DNA of 38,421 bases from RUG13615 sp040307715 (lineage in GTDB: Bacteria > Bacillota > Clostridia > Peptostreptococcales > Anaerovoracaceae), in the NCBI GenBank assembly GCA_040307715.1, contig JAWRJC010000082.1, forward strand, positions 1 to 38,421, read 5' to 3'. Shown here in pieces: positions 15,005 to 23,106 of the stretch (the first letter of the stretch is position 1; every line of letters begins with the position of its first letter). The translations under genes and the position numbers were made by a program. Under the pieces are notes generated by a model. The model was not told the DNA's origin, made no database searches, and saw nothing but the letters and a program-made list of their open reading frames with translations.

Positions 15005-15427
15005 TCACCGGTTGAGCAGATACAGTCCCGTCATGCAGACCGCAAGCCCGGCAACTTTCGTCGGCGTGATCTGCTCTTTGTAGAGCAGATAACCGACAGC
15101 TACGAGCGCGATCGCGAGAAAGCAGGATTTGACGATATACCCCGTATTGACGTTCCACCCCACTTTATACATATAGATGGAGCCCGCCTCCAGACCCACG
15201 ATCGCGACCCCCAGCAGGAATGTCGCCCAGTTGACCTGCCCCCATTCCTGCAGCAGACTGCCGCCTTTTGTCATAGCAAAGAAGATCACGGCGGAAGCCG
15301 CTGCCCCGACCAGATAGGTCACCGTCAGCGAGGCAAACGGATTGATTCCCTCCGGTGTCGACTTCGCCGCGACCTGATAGAAAACGTCTGCGAAGACCGC
15401 CAGCGCGATCGGCCAATACATACTCAT
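15005..15427 (-). CDS. Single-domain EamA/DMT-family membrane transporter
   Basis: A 140-residue hydrophobic protein with four likely membrane helices (about 3-20, 33-52, 66-86, 95-138 including a hairpin). The end, YLLYKEQITPTKVAGLAVCMTGLYLL, cut here into YLLYKEQITP and KVAGLAVCMTGLYLL, is typical of an EamA repeat. Full EamA transporters have two repeats and about 300 residues; this is one repeat, so it probably works as a dimer, like SMR proteins. Substrate unknown. The start at 15427 has AGGAGG five bases upstream. The gene has its own promoter, and a terminator hairpin lies between promoter and ribosome binding site. Confidence 0.82.
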   Translation of the reverse strand: MSMYWPIALAVFADVFYQVAAKSTPEGINPFASLTVTYLVGAAASAVIFFAMTKGGSLLQEWGQVNWATFLLGVAIVGLEAGSIYMYKVGWNVNTGYIVKSCFLAIALVAVGYLLYKEQITPTKVAGLAVCMTGLYLLNR

Positions 15428-15441
15428 GACAACCTCCTGTT

Positions 15442-15465
15442 AAAAAAGCCACCCCAAAGGGTGGC
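15442..15465 (-). promoter_or_regulatory. Terminator-type hairpin in the transporter leader (attenuator candidate)
   Basis: GCCACCC pairs with GGGTGGC around TTTG and is followed by TTTTTT, then AACAGGAGG and the start codon. A complete intrinsic terminator 14 bases before a start codon and inside a leader with its own promoter suggests conditional read-through. Upstream leader segments AATCT and AGATT could pair alternatively. Confidence 0.65.
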
Positions 15466-15502
15466 AATCTCAAATCAACAGATTCTGACTTCTCACGCGC
15501 TC

Positions 15503-15531
15503 ATTATCGCAGACCGCGGGCTGTCTGTCAA
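15503..15531 (-). promoter_or_regulatory. Promoter of the EamA-type transporter gene
   Basis: TTGACA, 17 bases, GATAAT on the minus strand: perfect -35, perfect spacing, five of six -10 bases. The predicted leader is about 70 bases and contains the hairpin at 15442-15465. Confidence 0.75.
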
Positions 15532-15558
15532 CATGCCCCGCCGTCCTGCGCGGTGTAT

Positions 15559-15591
15559 AAAAAAGGACGAAGCACAAGGCTTCGTCCTTTT
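15559..15591. terminator. Intrinsic terminator of the ech operon
   Basis: AAAAGGACGAAGC pairs with GCTTCGTCCTTTT around a 5-base loop, with T6 on the minus strand after the stem. It lies 34 bases after the echF stop. The symmetrical A and T flanks would also work on the plus strand. Confidence 0.93.
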
Positions 15592-15624
15592 CCTGATCAA
15601 GTATGCTGCTTTGCGCTCCGTTCC

Positions 15625-16584
15625 CTATTTCAGGATGACGAAGCGGTCGCCGGCCGTAGGTCCGTAGGACAATGCGTCCTTCGGGCAAGCCCCGACGCAG
15701 GCCTGGCATTCGATGCACGCATCGCGGTCGATGGTCCAGGTGCGGGTATCCTTACGGTCAACTTCGAGAGCGCCGACCGGGCAGTTCTTCGCGCACAGAC
15801 CGCAGAGGATGCACTTTTCCACATCCAGCGCGATGCCGTCCGGACCGTCCGCAGCAGGGGCTGCAGCGGGAGCCGGTGCTTCTTCTTTGGCAGGTGCCTC
15901 AGCAGGCGCCTCCTCTTTCGCAGGAGCCTCTTCCTTTGCGGGAGCAGCCTTCTTTTCCACCTTCGGGATGGTGAAACTGTCGCCGGCTGTCGGACCCATG
16001 CTCAGGCTGTTCTTCGGGCACTTCTCAACACACATGCCGCACTGGACACAGGTGTCCCTGTCGATGGACCAGGTGCGTTCCTTGCGGTCGACCGTGATCG
16101 CGTCCACCGGGCAGTTCTTCGCGCACAGCCCGCAGACGATGCAGGTGGATGTGTCGAGCGCGACCCCTTCCGGACCGTCACCCGCCGGTGCTGCGGCCGC
16201 AGCTGCCGGAGCTGCTTTGGGTGCGGCCTTTTCCTTCTTCGGGATATCGAACTTGTCAACGACCTTCTCCGTACCGGGCTCTGTGTACTCCGGCGCCATG
16301 GACAGGCACTTCTTCGGGCAGGCTTCTACGCAGCTGCCGCACTGGATGCACTGCATGCGCTGGATCTCCCAGGTGCTGCCGGCGCGGTCAACGGTGATCG
16401 CGTTGGCCGGGCACTTTCTCATGCACATCCCGCAGAGGATGCACTGGTCTTTATCGATATCGATGTGGCCGCGGGTACGGGTTTTCCAGTTCTTCGTGAT
16501 AATGGGCTGGTCCGCCGTGATCTTGGTGGCCGGTTTTTTGAACAGACTCTTGAGGACGACTTTTCCGATTTTGAATGTTGCCAT
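15625..16584 (-). CDS. echF: EchF-type hydrogenase polyferredoxin with three 2[4Fe-4S] modules
   Basis: Electron-transfer subunit of the Ech complex, passing electrons from ferredoxin to the small subunit EchC. Normal EchF has one 2[4Fe-4S] module in about 120-150 residues. This 319-residue protein has three: Cys motifs at 48-58 and 79-89, 148-158 and 179-189, 258-268 and 290-300, each CxxCxxCxxxCP. The modules are joined by linkers at about 117-140 and 209-247 made of Ala, Pro, Lys and Glu with PAKEEA repeats. Residues 1-40 resemble the usual EchF N-terminus that docks on the complex. The second and third modules are near copies (CGLCAKNCPV, GPTAGD), pointing to duplication. The start at 16584 has AGGTGA upstream; the stop of echE lies 10 bases before it. 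Confidence 0.92.
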   Translation of the reverse strand: MATFKIGKVVLKSLFKKPATKITADQPIITKNWKTRTRGHIDIDKDQCILCGMCMRKCPANAITVDRAGSTWEIQRMQCIQCGSCVEACPKKCLSMAPEYTEPGTEKVVDKFDIPKKEKAAPKAAPAAAAAAPAGDGPEGVALDTSTCIVCGLCAKNCPVDAITVDRKERTWSIDRDTCVQCGMCVEKCPKNSLSMGPTAGDSFTIPKVEKKAAPAKEEAPAKEEAPAEAPAKEEAPAPAAAPAADGPDGIALDVEKCILCGLCAKNCPVGALEVDRKDTRTWTIDRDACIECQACVGACPKDALSYGPTAGDRFVILK

Positions 16585-16593
16585 TACCCTCAC

Positions 16594-17676
16594 CTACCTT
16601 TCTGTGCAGCTGATGCAGGGGTCAATGGTGAGGACGACCATCGGAACGTCCGCCAGATCACAGCCCTGAAGCATCTTTGTCATTGCAGGAATATTCATGT
16701 TGGTGGGAGTACGCACGCGCATTCTCTCGAGGAACTTGGTCCCCTTGTCAAAGCCCTTGGCATAGTAGAATGCACCGCCGCGGGGCTGTTCCAGACGGAA
16801 CGTCGCTTCGCCTTCCATGTTGCCCTTGACAGCAACTTCGATGGGACCGTCTTCGATGATCTCCACTGCCTTCTCGATCAGTTCGATCGACTGGAAGATC
16901 TCACCGATACGGACCATGCATCTGGCGTAGCAGTCACCTTCCGTACGGACGACCGGCTCAAAGTCGAGACGCTGGTAGGACGGTGTGCCGTTGCGCAGAT
17001 CCAGATCGAGCCCGGACGCTCTTGCCATCGGGCCGACCGTGCACAGATCCATCGCTTCTTCTTTCGTCAGTTTGCCGACGCCGCAGAGACGGTTCTTGAC
17101 GGATGTGTCGTTCATGAAGACCGTCGTCAGGCTGCGGATGTCGTCTTCGATCGCGTGCAGTTTCTCGACAACGCCCTTCAGGTATTCGTTGTCCACATCC
17201 TTGCGGATACCGCCGACTTTGCAGACCGAGAAAATGACGCGGCCGCCGGTGGTTTCCTCAAAGATGTCGAGGATCGTTTCGCGGATCCTCCAGCAGTGCA
17301 TGAACAGGCTGTCAAAGCCGAAGCCGTCAGCCAGAAGACCCAGCCACAGAAGGTGGGAATGCAGACGGGACAGTTCATGCCAGATCGTACGCATCGTTTC
17401 CGCTCTTTCGGGGATCTCGATCCCCATGGCGTTCTCGACGGCGCCGCAGTAGCCCCAGCCGTGGCCGAAGCTGCAGATGCCGCAGATACGCTCGATGACG
17501 TAGACCATTTCGGTGTATTCTTTCTTTTCAACCAGCTTTTCGAGGCCTCTGTGAATAAAGCCGATGGAAGGAATCGCTTCGACGACTTTCTCATCCTCGA
17601 TCACCAGGTCGAGATGGACCGGCTCCGGAAGTACGGGATGCTGAGGTCCGAAAGGAATGATCGTTCTTTTACCCAT
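16594..17676 (-). CDS. echE: Ech [NiFe] hydrogenase large (catalytic) subunit
   Basis: Carries the Ni-Fe(CN)2CO site that reduces protons with electrons from EchC/EchF. The four Cys ligands are in RICGIC (Cys65, 68) and DPCISC (Cys354, 357), and HRGLE near 42-46 is also conserved. Related to NuoD of complex I. The protein ends CTER, three residues after the last Cys, so there is no C-terminal peptide to remove after Ni insertion; this is known for some group 4 enzymes such as EchE and CooH. Its 360 residues are normal. AAGGAGGTAAGAAA precedes the ATG. Confidence 0.97.
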   Translation of the reverse strand: MGKRTIIPFGPQHPVLPEPVHLDLVIEDEKVVEAIPSIGFIHRGLEKLVEKKEYTEMVYVIERICGICSFGHGWGYCGAVENAMGIEIPERAETMRTIWHELSRLHSHLLWLGLLADGFGFDSLFMHCWRIRETILDIFEETTGGRVIFSVCKVGGIRKDVDNEYLKGVVEKLHAIEDDIRSLTTVFMNDTSVKNRLCGVGKLTKEEAMDLCTVGPMARASGLDLDLRNGTPSYQRLDFEPVVRTEGDCYARCMVRIGEIFQSIELIEKAVEIIEDGPIEVAVKGNMEGEATFRLEQPRGGAFYYAKGFDKGTKFLERMRVRTPTNMNIPAMTKMLQGCDLADVPMVVLTIDPCISCTER

Positions 17677-17694
17677 TTTCTTACCTCCTTTTCC

Positions 17695-18051
17695 CTACTT
17701 TTTCTTCCACGGTGTCGGTTCCGCGGTCTTGAAGAAATTGCCGTGGAAATCCAGCGCGCTGTGCAGGAATTCGATCCCGAACAGATCGTGGACTTCGTTC
17801 TCATAAACGAACGCATTCCAGTAGGAACCGGTGATGCTTTCGACTGTTTCGCCTTCTTTGACGTGCAGTTTGTAGTTGGTCATCTCGTAGTCCTTGTCGA
17901 AGGAATACATGACGATCGCGCCATCATCCTGAGTGATGCCGCACATCTGTACGAAACGGTGTCCGTCTTCCTTGAGATTTCTGACCGTGGGCAGAAGCTC
18001 AGAGGCCGTGATCTCACGGAAGTTCTGGATCTTGTTCATATTCTTATCCAT
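17695..18051 (-). CDS. echD: Ech hydrogenase subunit D (NuoC-like)
   Basis: A 118-residue protein related to the 30-kDa (NuoC) subunit of complex I, a structural partner of the large subunit on the cytoplasmic side. The family stretch NAFVYENEVHDLFGIEF near 79-95 matches the E-R/H-D-L-FG motif. The ATG at 18051 overlaps the echC stop by one base (TAATG), implying translational coupling, and GGAGG lies within the end of echC. Confidence 0.93.
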   Translation of the reverse strand: MDKNMNKIQNFREITASELLPTVRNLKEDGHRFVQMCGITQDDGAIVMYSFDKDYEMTNYKLHVKEGETVESITGSYWNAFVYENEVHDLFGIEFLHSALDFHGNFFKTAEPTPWKKK

Positions 18052-18575
18052 TACGCTTCTTCCTCCTCTTTCGCTTCAGCCGGATCGTCCAGGACCGGCA
18101 TCGCCTGCTGCGGCGCTGCCTTGGCACCGGCCTTTGCCGCCGCCTGTTCCTGACGCAGTTTTTCTCTCTTTTCAGCGAGGACGCCGAGCCCCTTCACGAC
18201 ACCGTCGATGATGGCTTCCGGTCTCGCCGCGCAGCCGGGGACGTAGCAGTCGACCGGGATGACCGTGTCGACACCGCCCTGGATGTTGTAGCACTCTTTG
18301 AAGATGCCGCCGTTGTTGGCGCAGATACCGACCGCCACGACGACTTTCGGCTCAGGCATCTGTTCGTAGATCTGCTTGACGACGTTCTTGTTCTGCTCGT
18401 TGACGGAGCCGGTCACCAGGAACACATCGGCATGCTTGGGGTTGCCGGTGTTGATGATGCCGAAACGTTCGACGTCATACATAGGAGTCAGGCAGGCGAG
18501 AACTTCGATGTCGCATCCATTGCAGCTGGAGCCGTCATAGTGGATGATCCACGGAGATTTAGTGATATATGACAT
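18051..18575 (-). CDS. echC: Ech hydrogenase small subunit (NuoB-like)
   Basis: Holds the [4Fe-4S] cluster proximal to the NiFe site. The ligands are SCNGC (Cys18, 21), VGICANNGG (Cys85) and VPGCAARPE (Cys115). The 174 residues include an Ala/Glu/Lys-rich tail from about 137 that ends EEEEA and is not part of the usual fold; it resembles the linkers of EchF in composition. AAGGAGGGGAATGGC precedes the ATG. Its stop overlaps the echD start. Confidence 0.95.
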   Translation of the reverse strand: MSYITKSPWIIHYDGSSCNGCDIEVLACLTPMYDVERFGIINTGNPKHADVFLVTGSVNEQNKNVVKQIYEQMPEPKVVVAVGICANNGGIFKECYNIQGGVDTVIPVDCYVPGCAARPEAIIDGVVKGLGVLAEKREKLRQEQAAAKAGAKAAPQQAMPVLDDPAEAKEEEEA

Positions 18576-18590
18576 GCCATTCCCCTCCTT

Positions 18591-19457
18591 CTACTTCATG
18601 AAGATCAGTGCAAACAGGTTGGCGCCGCCCAGGACCAGTGCGACCAGCCAGGACGAGTTGAGCGCGACCTGCCACTTCATTCTTGCAAAACTGTTGCCGA
18701 TCAGGATCTCGAGGAAGTACGCCGCCAGCGCGACGACAACCCCTGTGATGATCCCGGAGATCTCACCATTGGAGAAGAACAGGAAGACCATACCGAACAG
18801 GAAGACGTTCTCGTACCAGTGAGCCGCCTCGACCAGCGCCAGCGTGCTTCCGGAGAACTCGGTCTTCAGACCGCCGACCAGTTCCTGATGCGCGTGATGC
18901 GACATGGACAGGTCGAACGGTGCTTTTCTCAGTTTGATGGTCAGGATGAAGACGAATCCCACGAAGATGCCGCACAGATAGATGACCGGCATCTTGGGCG
19001 TCGCCATGATCTCATACACATTGAAGCTGCCGGTGTACATGTAGAAACCGACGCAGGCGATGAGGACCATGGGTTCATACGCCATCATCTGCAGCATTTC
19101 TCTCTCGGCACCGACCTGTGCATAGGGGGAATTCGAGGAGAATGCGGCGACGATGAGGAACACACTGGCAAGCGTCAGCGTGAACATCACCATCAGCAGG
19201 CTCTGTCCCGCGAAGAACATGCAGCCTGTGACGACCACGAACAGGAAGAAGCAGAAAATATAGAAATCCTGCACTCTGTTGACCGTGATCTTTTCCTTCT
19301 CAAGCAGCTTGAGAACATCGTAGAACGGCTGCAGGATGGAAGGACCGACACGGCCCTGCATCCTCGCCGAGATCTTTCTGTCGATACCGGCCAGGAGACC
19401 GCCGACCACGGGGGCCAGGATCAGGTATGCGACTACACAAATGATCATCTTAGCCAT
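18591..19457 (-). CDS. echB: Ech hydrogenase membrane subunit B (NuoH-like)
   Basis: Integral membrane subunit of 288 residues with about eight helices, related to NuoH/HycD, that joins the hydrogenase arm to the membrane and takes part in ion translocation. Seen: RMQGRVGPSILQPFYDVLKL near residue 30, GAEREMLQMMAYEP near 115, and KAPFDLSMSHHAHQELVGG near 180, all hallmark loops. I take ATG 19457 (MAKMIICV): GGAGG lies eight bases upstream inside the end of echA, while ATG 19472 overlaps that site. The gap to echA is one base. Confidence 0.95.
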   Translation of the reverse strand: MAKMIICVVAYLILAPVVGGLLAGIDRKISARMQGRVGPSILQPFYDVLKLLEKEKITVNRVQDFYIFCFFLFVVVTGCMFFAGQSLLMVMFTLTLASVFLIVAAFSSNSPYAQVGAEREMLQMMAYEPMVLIACVGFYMYTGSFNVYEIMATPKMPVIYLCGIFVGFVFILTIKLRKAPFDLSMSHHAHQELVGGLKTEFSGSTLALVEAAHWYENVFLFGMVFLFFSNGEISGIITGVVVALAAYFLEILIGNSFARMKWQVALNSSWLVALVLGGANLFALIFMK

Positions 19458-19458
19458 A

Positions 19459-21408
19459 TTACATACCTCCATAACCGATCAGCGCACCGACGACCATGCC
19501 AATGAAACCAAGGATGATCACAGATGTGGTGGCAACGCCGATGACATTCATCTTGAATTCGCCGAAATAGCTTTCCATATACCAGTTGCGCAGCGACACG
19601 GGTTTGGGCTGGAACATGGCATCTTCGAACGTGAGGTCGTCGCCCTGATTGACACCGGCCATGTAGATCGGCACGATGCGTTTCTTCGTCCGTCCGAAGA
19701 AGAAGGCGAAGAGCAGGACCAGCACAGCGACCATGATGACCATGACCATCATGTTGCTGTTCTGCAGCGGCAGTGTATCGATCGCCTGACCGAAGACCGC
19801 GGTGCCCGACAGATACGGAACGATCATGGTCTTGGAGATGAACGGGAAGCAGATGCAGACCAGCACGACGAGCGCCGTCAGCGTGACGTGGACGAAGCTC
19901 TCCGCACCGTGGACCGTCTTCTCGATGTTCTCTCTGTTCGCAACGATCGCGGCCAGCTTGCCCATCCACTTGCTCCAGTAGAACGCTGTCGCGGCACTGC
20001 CGAAGCAGATGATCAGGATGAGGAGCGGATTGCCCGCGTCGACGAAGGTGACCATCGTCGCCCACTTGGAAATGAGCATACCGAAGGGAGCCAGGAACAT
20101 GCCGGCGATACCGATCAGCATGCAGGCCGCCAGCTTGGGCATTCTGTCAAACAGACCATCCATATCCTCGATGTCGCGGCTGCCGATGTGATGCTCCGCA
20201 GTACCGACGCAGAGGAACAGGAGAGACTTGGTGATCGCATGGAAGATGATGAGCAGCGTACCTGCCCAGACCGCAGCCGGTGTGCCGATGCCGCCGCAGG
20301 TGACGATCAGGCCGAGGTTGGCAACGGTGGAGTATGCCAGCACTCTCTTCGCATTGCTCTGCGAGATCGCCGCGAAGGACGCCAGCAGGAATGTGATGCC
20401 GCCTACCAGATAGACCATCGTACCCGCAAGGTTGCCGCCGAGGACCGGTGCCAGCTTGAGGATGAGGAACACGCCCGCCTTGACCATCGTCGAGGAGTGG
20501 AGCAGTGCCGAGACCGGCGTCGGCGCGACCATGGCACCAAGCAGCCAGCTGTTGAACGGCATCTGTGCGCACTTCGTGATGCCGGCGAAAGCCAGGAACA
20601 TCGCGACGATGAAGACCGGCTGTCCCATCTTGCCGAGCAGGATCATGTTGGACAGTTCCAGCGTGTCAAAGTTCGACCCGAGCAGAACGATACCGATCGC
20701 AAAGCCGAGTCCGCCGCCCAGGTTCATGACCAGTGCGCGGAACGCATTGCGGGTCGCGATCTTGTCTTCTTCCTCTTCTTTGTGGAACAGGCCGTTGTAC
20801 CCGATCATGAAGAACGAGACAAGCGAGGTGATCTCCCAGAAGAAGTACATCCAGATCAGGTTGTTGGACATGACCAGTCCGAACATTGCCGACAGGAACA
20901 GGAAAATCAGGAAGAAGAACCAGGGTCTTCTGTCCTTCCCTTTCGCGTGTGCCTGGAAATCCTTCATGTAGCCCGTGGCGAACACGGCGATGAGGGAACC
21001 GACAATACCGACGATCAGGACCATGATCATCCCGAGATGATCCACGTACATCGGATACTGCACGTCGATGTGATGTCCTTGCTTCAACTCAAACCAGATC
21101 ATAAGAGGTGTCTGAATGATCGAAAGGACCGGAGCCAGATACCGCTTCTTCTGGATACCGAGGACGATGATGACGAGCGCCAGGCATACTTCGATGGCCA
21201 TCATGACGGTGCCGACCGTCTCCGCTTTGGGAACCGCAAAGTATTCCCCGCCGGAAGACACATTGGTGGCAACGAGATAGATGGACGCCGCCGCGATCAC
21301 TGCCGCGGACACCTTGACGACTACGTCTCTCGCTCTATCCTCTTTGAGTACTAAAAGGACTATTGCTACTAATAGCGGAAAACCGATTAGAAATAAAATA
21401 GTGCTCAT
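19459..21408 (-). CDS. echA: Ech hydrogenase membrane subunit A (NuoL/MrpA-like ion pump)
   Basis: A 649-residue polytopic membrane protein of the Na+/H+ antiporter-like NuoL family and the likely ion-pumping subunit, driven by ferredoxin oxidation. Motifs include NNLIWMYFFWEITSLVSF with the conserved Glu, and APTPVSALLHSSTMVKAG with the conserved Lys. About fourteen to sixteen hydrophobic helices are visible, and the C-terminal tail (FEDAMFQP to the end) ends in one more helix. It is the first gene of echABCDEF. AGGAGGATTAA precedes the ATG. Confidence 0.96.
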   Translation of the reverse strand: MSTILFLIGFPLLVAIVLLVLKEDRARDVVVKVSAAVIAAASIYLVATNVSSGGEYFAVPKAETVGTVMMAIEVCLALVIIVLGIQKKRYLAPVLSIIQTPLMIWFELKQGHHIDVQYPMYVDHLGMIMVLIVGIVGSLIAVFATGYMKDFQAHAKGKDRRPWFFFLIFLFLSAMFGLVMSNNLIWMYFFWEITSLVSFFMIGYNGLFHKEEEEDKIATRNAFRALVMNLGGGLGFAIGIVLLGSNFDTLELSNMILLGKMGQPVFIVAMFLAFAGITKCAQMPFNSWLLGAMVAPTPVSALLHSSTMVKAGVFLILKLAPVLGGNLAGTMVYLVGGITFLLASFAAISQSNAKRVLAYSTVANLGLIVTCGGIGTPAAVWAGTLLIIFHAITKSLLFLCVGTAEHHIGSRDIEDMDGLFDRMPKLAACMLIGIAGMFLAPFGMLISKWATMVTFVDAGNPLLILIICFGSAATAFYWSKWMGKLAAIVANRENIEKTVHGAESFVHVTLTALVVLVCICFPFISKTMIVPYLSGTAVFGQAIDTLPLQNSNMMVMVIMVAVLVLLFAFFFGRTKKRIVPIYMAGVNQGDDLTFEDAMFQPKPVSLRNWYMESYFGEFKMNVIGVATTSVIILGFIGMVVGALIGYGGM

Positions 21409-21483
21409 TTAATCCTCCTAAAAGAACATTGATACGAATCGTACGTTTATACGCTAATGGAACATACCCACGTACACTTCAAT

Positions 21484-21512
21484 ATTATACCCGCTGGCCA
21501 CCCTGCAAGCAA
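21484..21512 (-). promoter_or_regulatory. Promoter of the ech operon
   Basis: TTGCTT, 17 bases, TATAAT on the minus strand. The start would be near 21477, leaving a leader of about 70 bases with GTACG/CGTAC inverted repeats and a strong ribosome binding site. No other signal is evident in the 21409-21571 gap. Confidence 0.68.
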
Positions 21513-21571
21513 GTTAAAAGGAAAGTAAAGAATGCCCGAAATAATAAACAGAATATTACGATAAGTGCATG

Positions 21572-21610
21572 AAAAAAGCACGGCTGTCAGACGAATCGCC
21601 TGCGCCGTGC
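21572..21610 (-). terminator. Intrinsic terminator at the end of the valS-miaB array
   Basis: GCACGGC pairs with GCCGTGC, the stem continues through CAGGCG/CGTCTG, and T6 follows on the minus strand. It lies 30 bases after the miaB stop and upstream of the ech promoter. Confidence 0.9.
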
Positions 21611-21639
21611 CGTCTTTCCTTATTATCCGTTCCTCTCCG

Positions 21640-23076
21640 CTAGCCCCGGTCTGTCACCAGTTCCCCTACCAGACTGAACGTCTTCGCTTCAGTGATCTTC
21701 ACCTTGCAGAGATTGCCCGGCCTGATCAGACCGCCCGCCGCGGGGCCGGCATCAAAATTGACGAGTTTGAATCCGTCGGTCCGGCCGCCCAGTCTGCCGG
21801 CGTCGCGCTTGCTGGCGCCTTCCGCCATGACTTCGACCGTTCTGCCGACGTACGCCTTGTTGCGTGCCAGCGAATGACGGTTCACCGCTTCGACGAGCCG
21901 GTCGAACCGCTCATGTTTGACCTCTTCCGGGATCTGGTCCGGATACTTTGCAGCCGGCGTTCCCGGCCGGATGGAGTACAGGAACGTAAAGGCACTGTCA
22001 TACCCCACTCTTTCGACGAGATCCAGCGTATCCGCAAACTGCGCTTCCGTCTCCCCGGGAAAGCCCACGATGATGTCGGTCGAAATGCAGATATCCGGTG
22101 CTGCCGTGCGCAGTTTATCGATGATGCGCAGGTACTGGTCCCGTGTGTAGTGGCGGTTCATCCTGCGGATCACTTCGTCGCTGCCGGACTGGACCGGCAG
22201 GTGGATGAATTTGCATAGTTTGCCGCAATCCCCGAACGCGTTGATCAGTTTGTCGGAGATATCCTTCGGATGCGATGTCATAAACCGGATCCGTTCCAGC
22301 CCGTCGATCTGCGCAAGCATGTAGATCAGATCTGTGAAATCCACGTCTTTGCCGCGATAGGAATTGACGTTCTGTCCGAGCAGAGTCACTTCTTTGACCC
22401 CGCCGGCAGCCAGGCGCTCCACCTCGGCTTTGATATTCGCCGCTTCCCGGCTGCGTTCCCTGCCGCGCGTATAAGGCACGATACAATAGGTACAGAAATT
22501 GTTACAGCCGAACATGATATTGACGAATGCCTTGTAGTCATACAGCCGTTTGTACGGCATGCCCTCCACGACATCGCCGCCCTCTTTCCAGACATCGATC
22601 ATCGTCTTCTGTCTGTAGCGGAACGGGGTGCCGTCCTCTTCACCGGGCTCTTGTTTCCGGGCTGCTTCCCGGCGCGCTTTTTCGAGCTGCTTTTCACGGC
22701 TGATCAGCACTTCGTCGAGCATCTCCGGGAACACATGGATGTTGTGCGTTCCGAAAACGATGTCCACCCAGGGGTACTTCTCCTTGATCTCGTCGACGAT
22801 ATACTGCTGCTGCATCATGCATCCGCAGACGCCGATCACGAAGTCCGGATCGTGTTCCTTGTGCTTTTTGATCTGCCCGAGCGTCCCGAAGAACCGCTTG
22901 TCCGCGTTGTCGCGCACGCTGCAGGTATTGATCAGCACAAGATCCGCCTCCTCGTGCGAGCCTGCCGGCGTATACCCGCGCTCCTCCAAATAGCCCGCGA
23001 GCGTTTCACTGTCGCGCTCGTTCATCTGGCAGCCGAAGGTAATGATATGATATTTTTTGGAATCGCTCTGCAGCAT
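21640..23076 (-). CDS. miaB: tRNA-2-methylthio-N6-dimethylallyladenosine synthase MiaB
   Basis: Radical SAM methylthiotransferase that adds a methylthio group to i6A37 of tRNAs reading UNN codons. The 478 residues show the UPF0004 domain with its three cluster ligands (Cys16 in FGCQMNE, Cys52 in NTCSVR, Cys86 in CGCM), the radical SAM motif CNNFCTYC (Cys191, 195, 198) and a C-terminal TRAM domain from about 410. A charged linker of some 40 residues (about 125-165) precedes the radical SAM domain. GAGGGAAAT precedes the ATG. It is the last gene of the long array, 30 bases after gpsA. Confidence 0.96.
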   Translation of the reverse strand: MLQSDSKKYHIITFGCQMNERDSETLAGYLEERGYTPAGSHEEADLVLINTCSVRDNADKRFFGTLGQIKKHKEHDPDFVIGVCGCMMQQQYIVDEIKEKYPWVDIVFGTHNIHVFPEMLDEVLISREKQLEKARREAARKQEPGEEDGTPFRYRQKTMIDVWKEGGDVVEGMPYKRLYDYKAFVNIMFGCNNFCTYCIVPYTRGRERSREAANIKAEVERLAAGGVKEVTLLGQNVNSYRGKDVDFTDLIYMLAQIDGLERIRFMTSHPKDISDKLINAFGDCGKLCKFIHLPVQSGSDEVIRRMNRHYTRDQYLRIIDKLRTAAPDICISTDIIVGFPGETEAQFADTLDLVERVGYDSAFTFLYSIRPGTPAAKYPDQIPEEVKHERFDRLVEAVNRHSLARNKAYVGRTVEVMAEGASKRDAGRLGGRTDGFKLVNFDAGPAAGGLIRPGNLCKVKITEAKTFSLVGELVTDRG

Positions 23077-23106
23077 ATTTCCCTCTTTACTTAAATATAA
23101 TTATTG

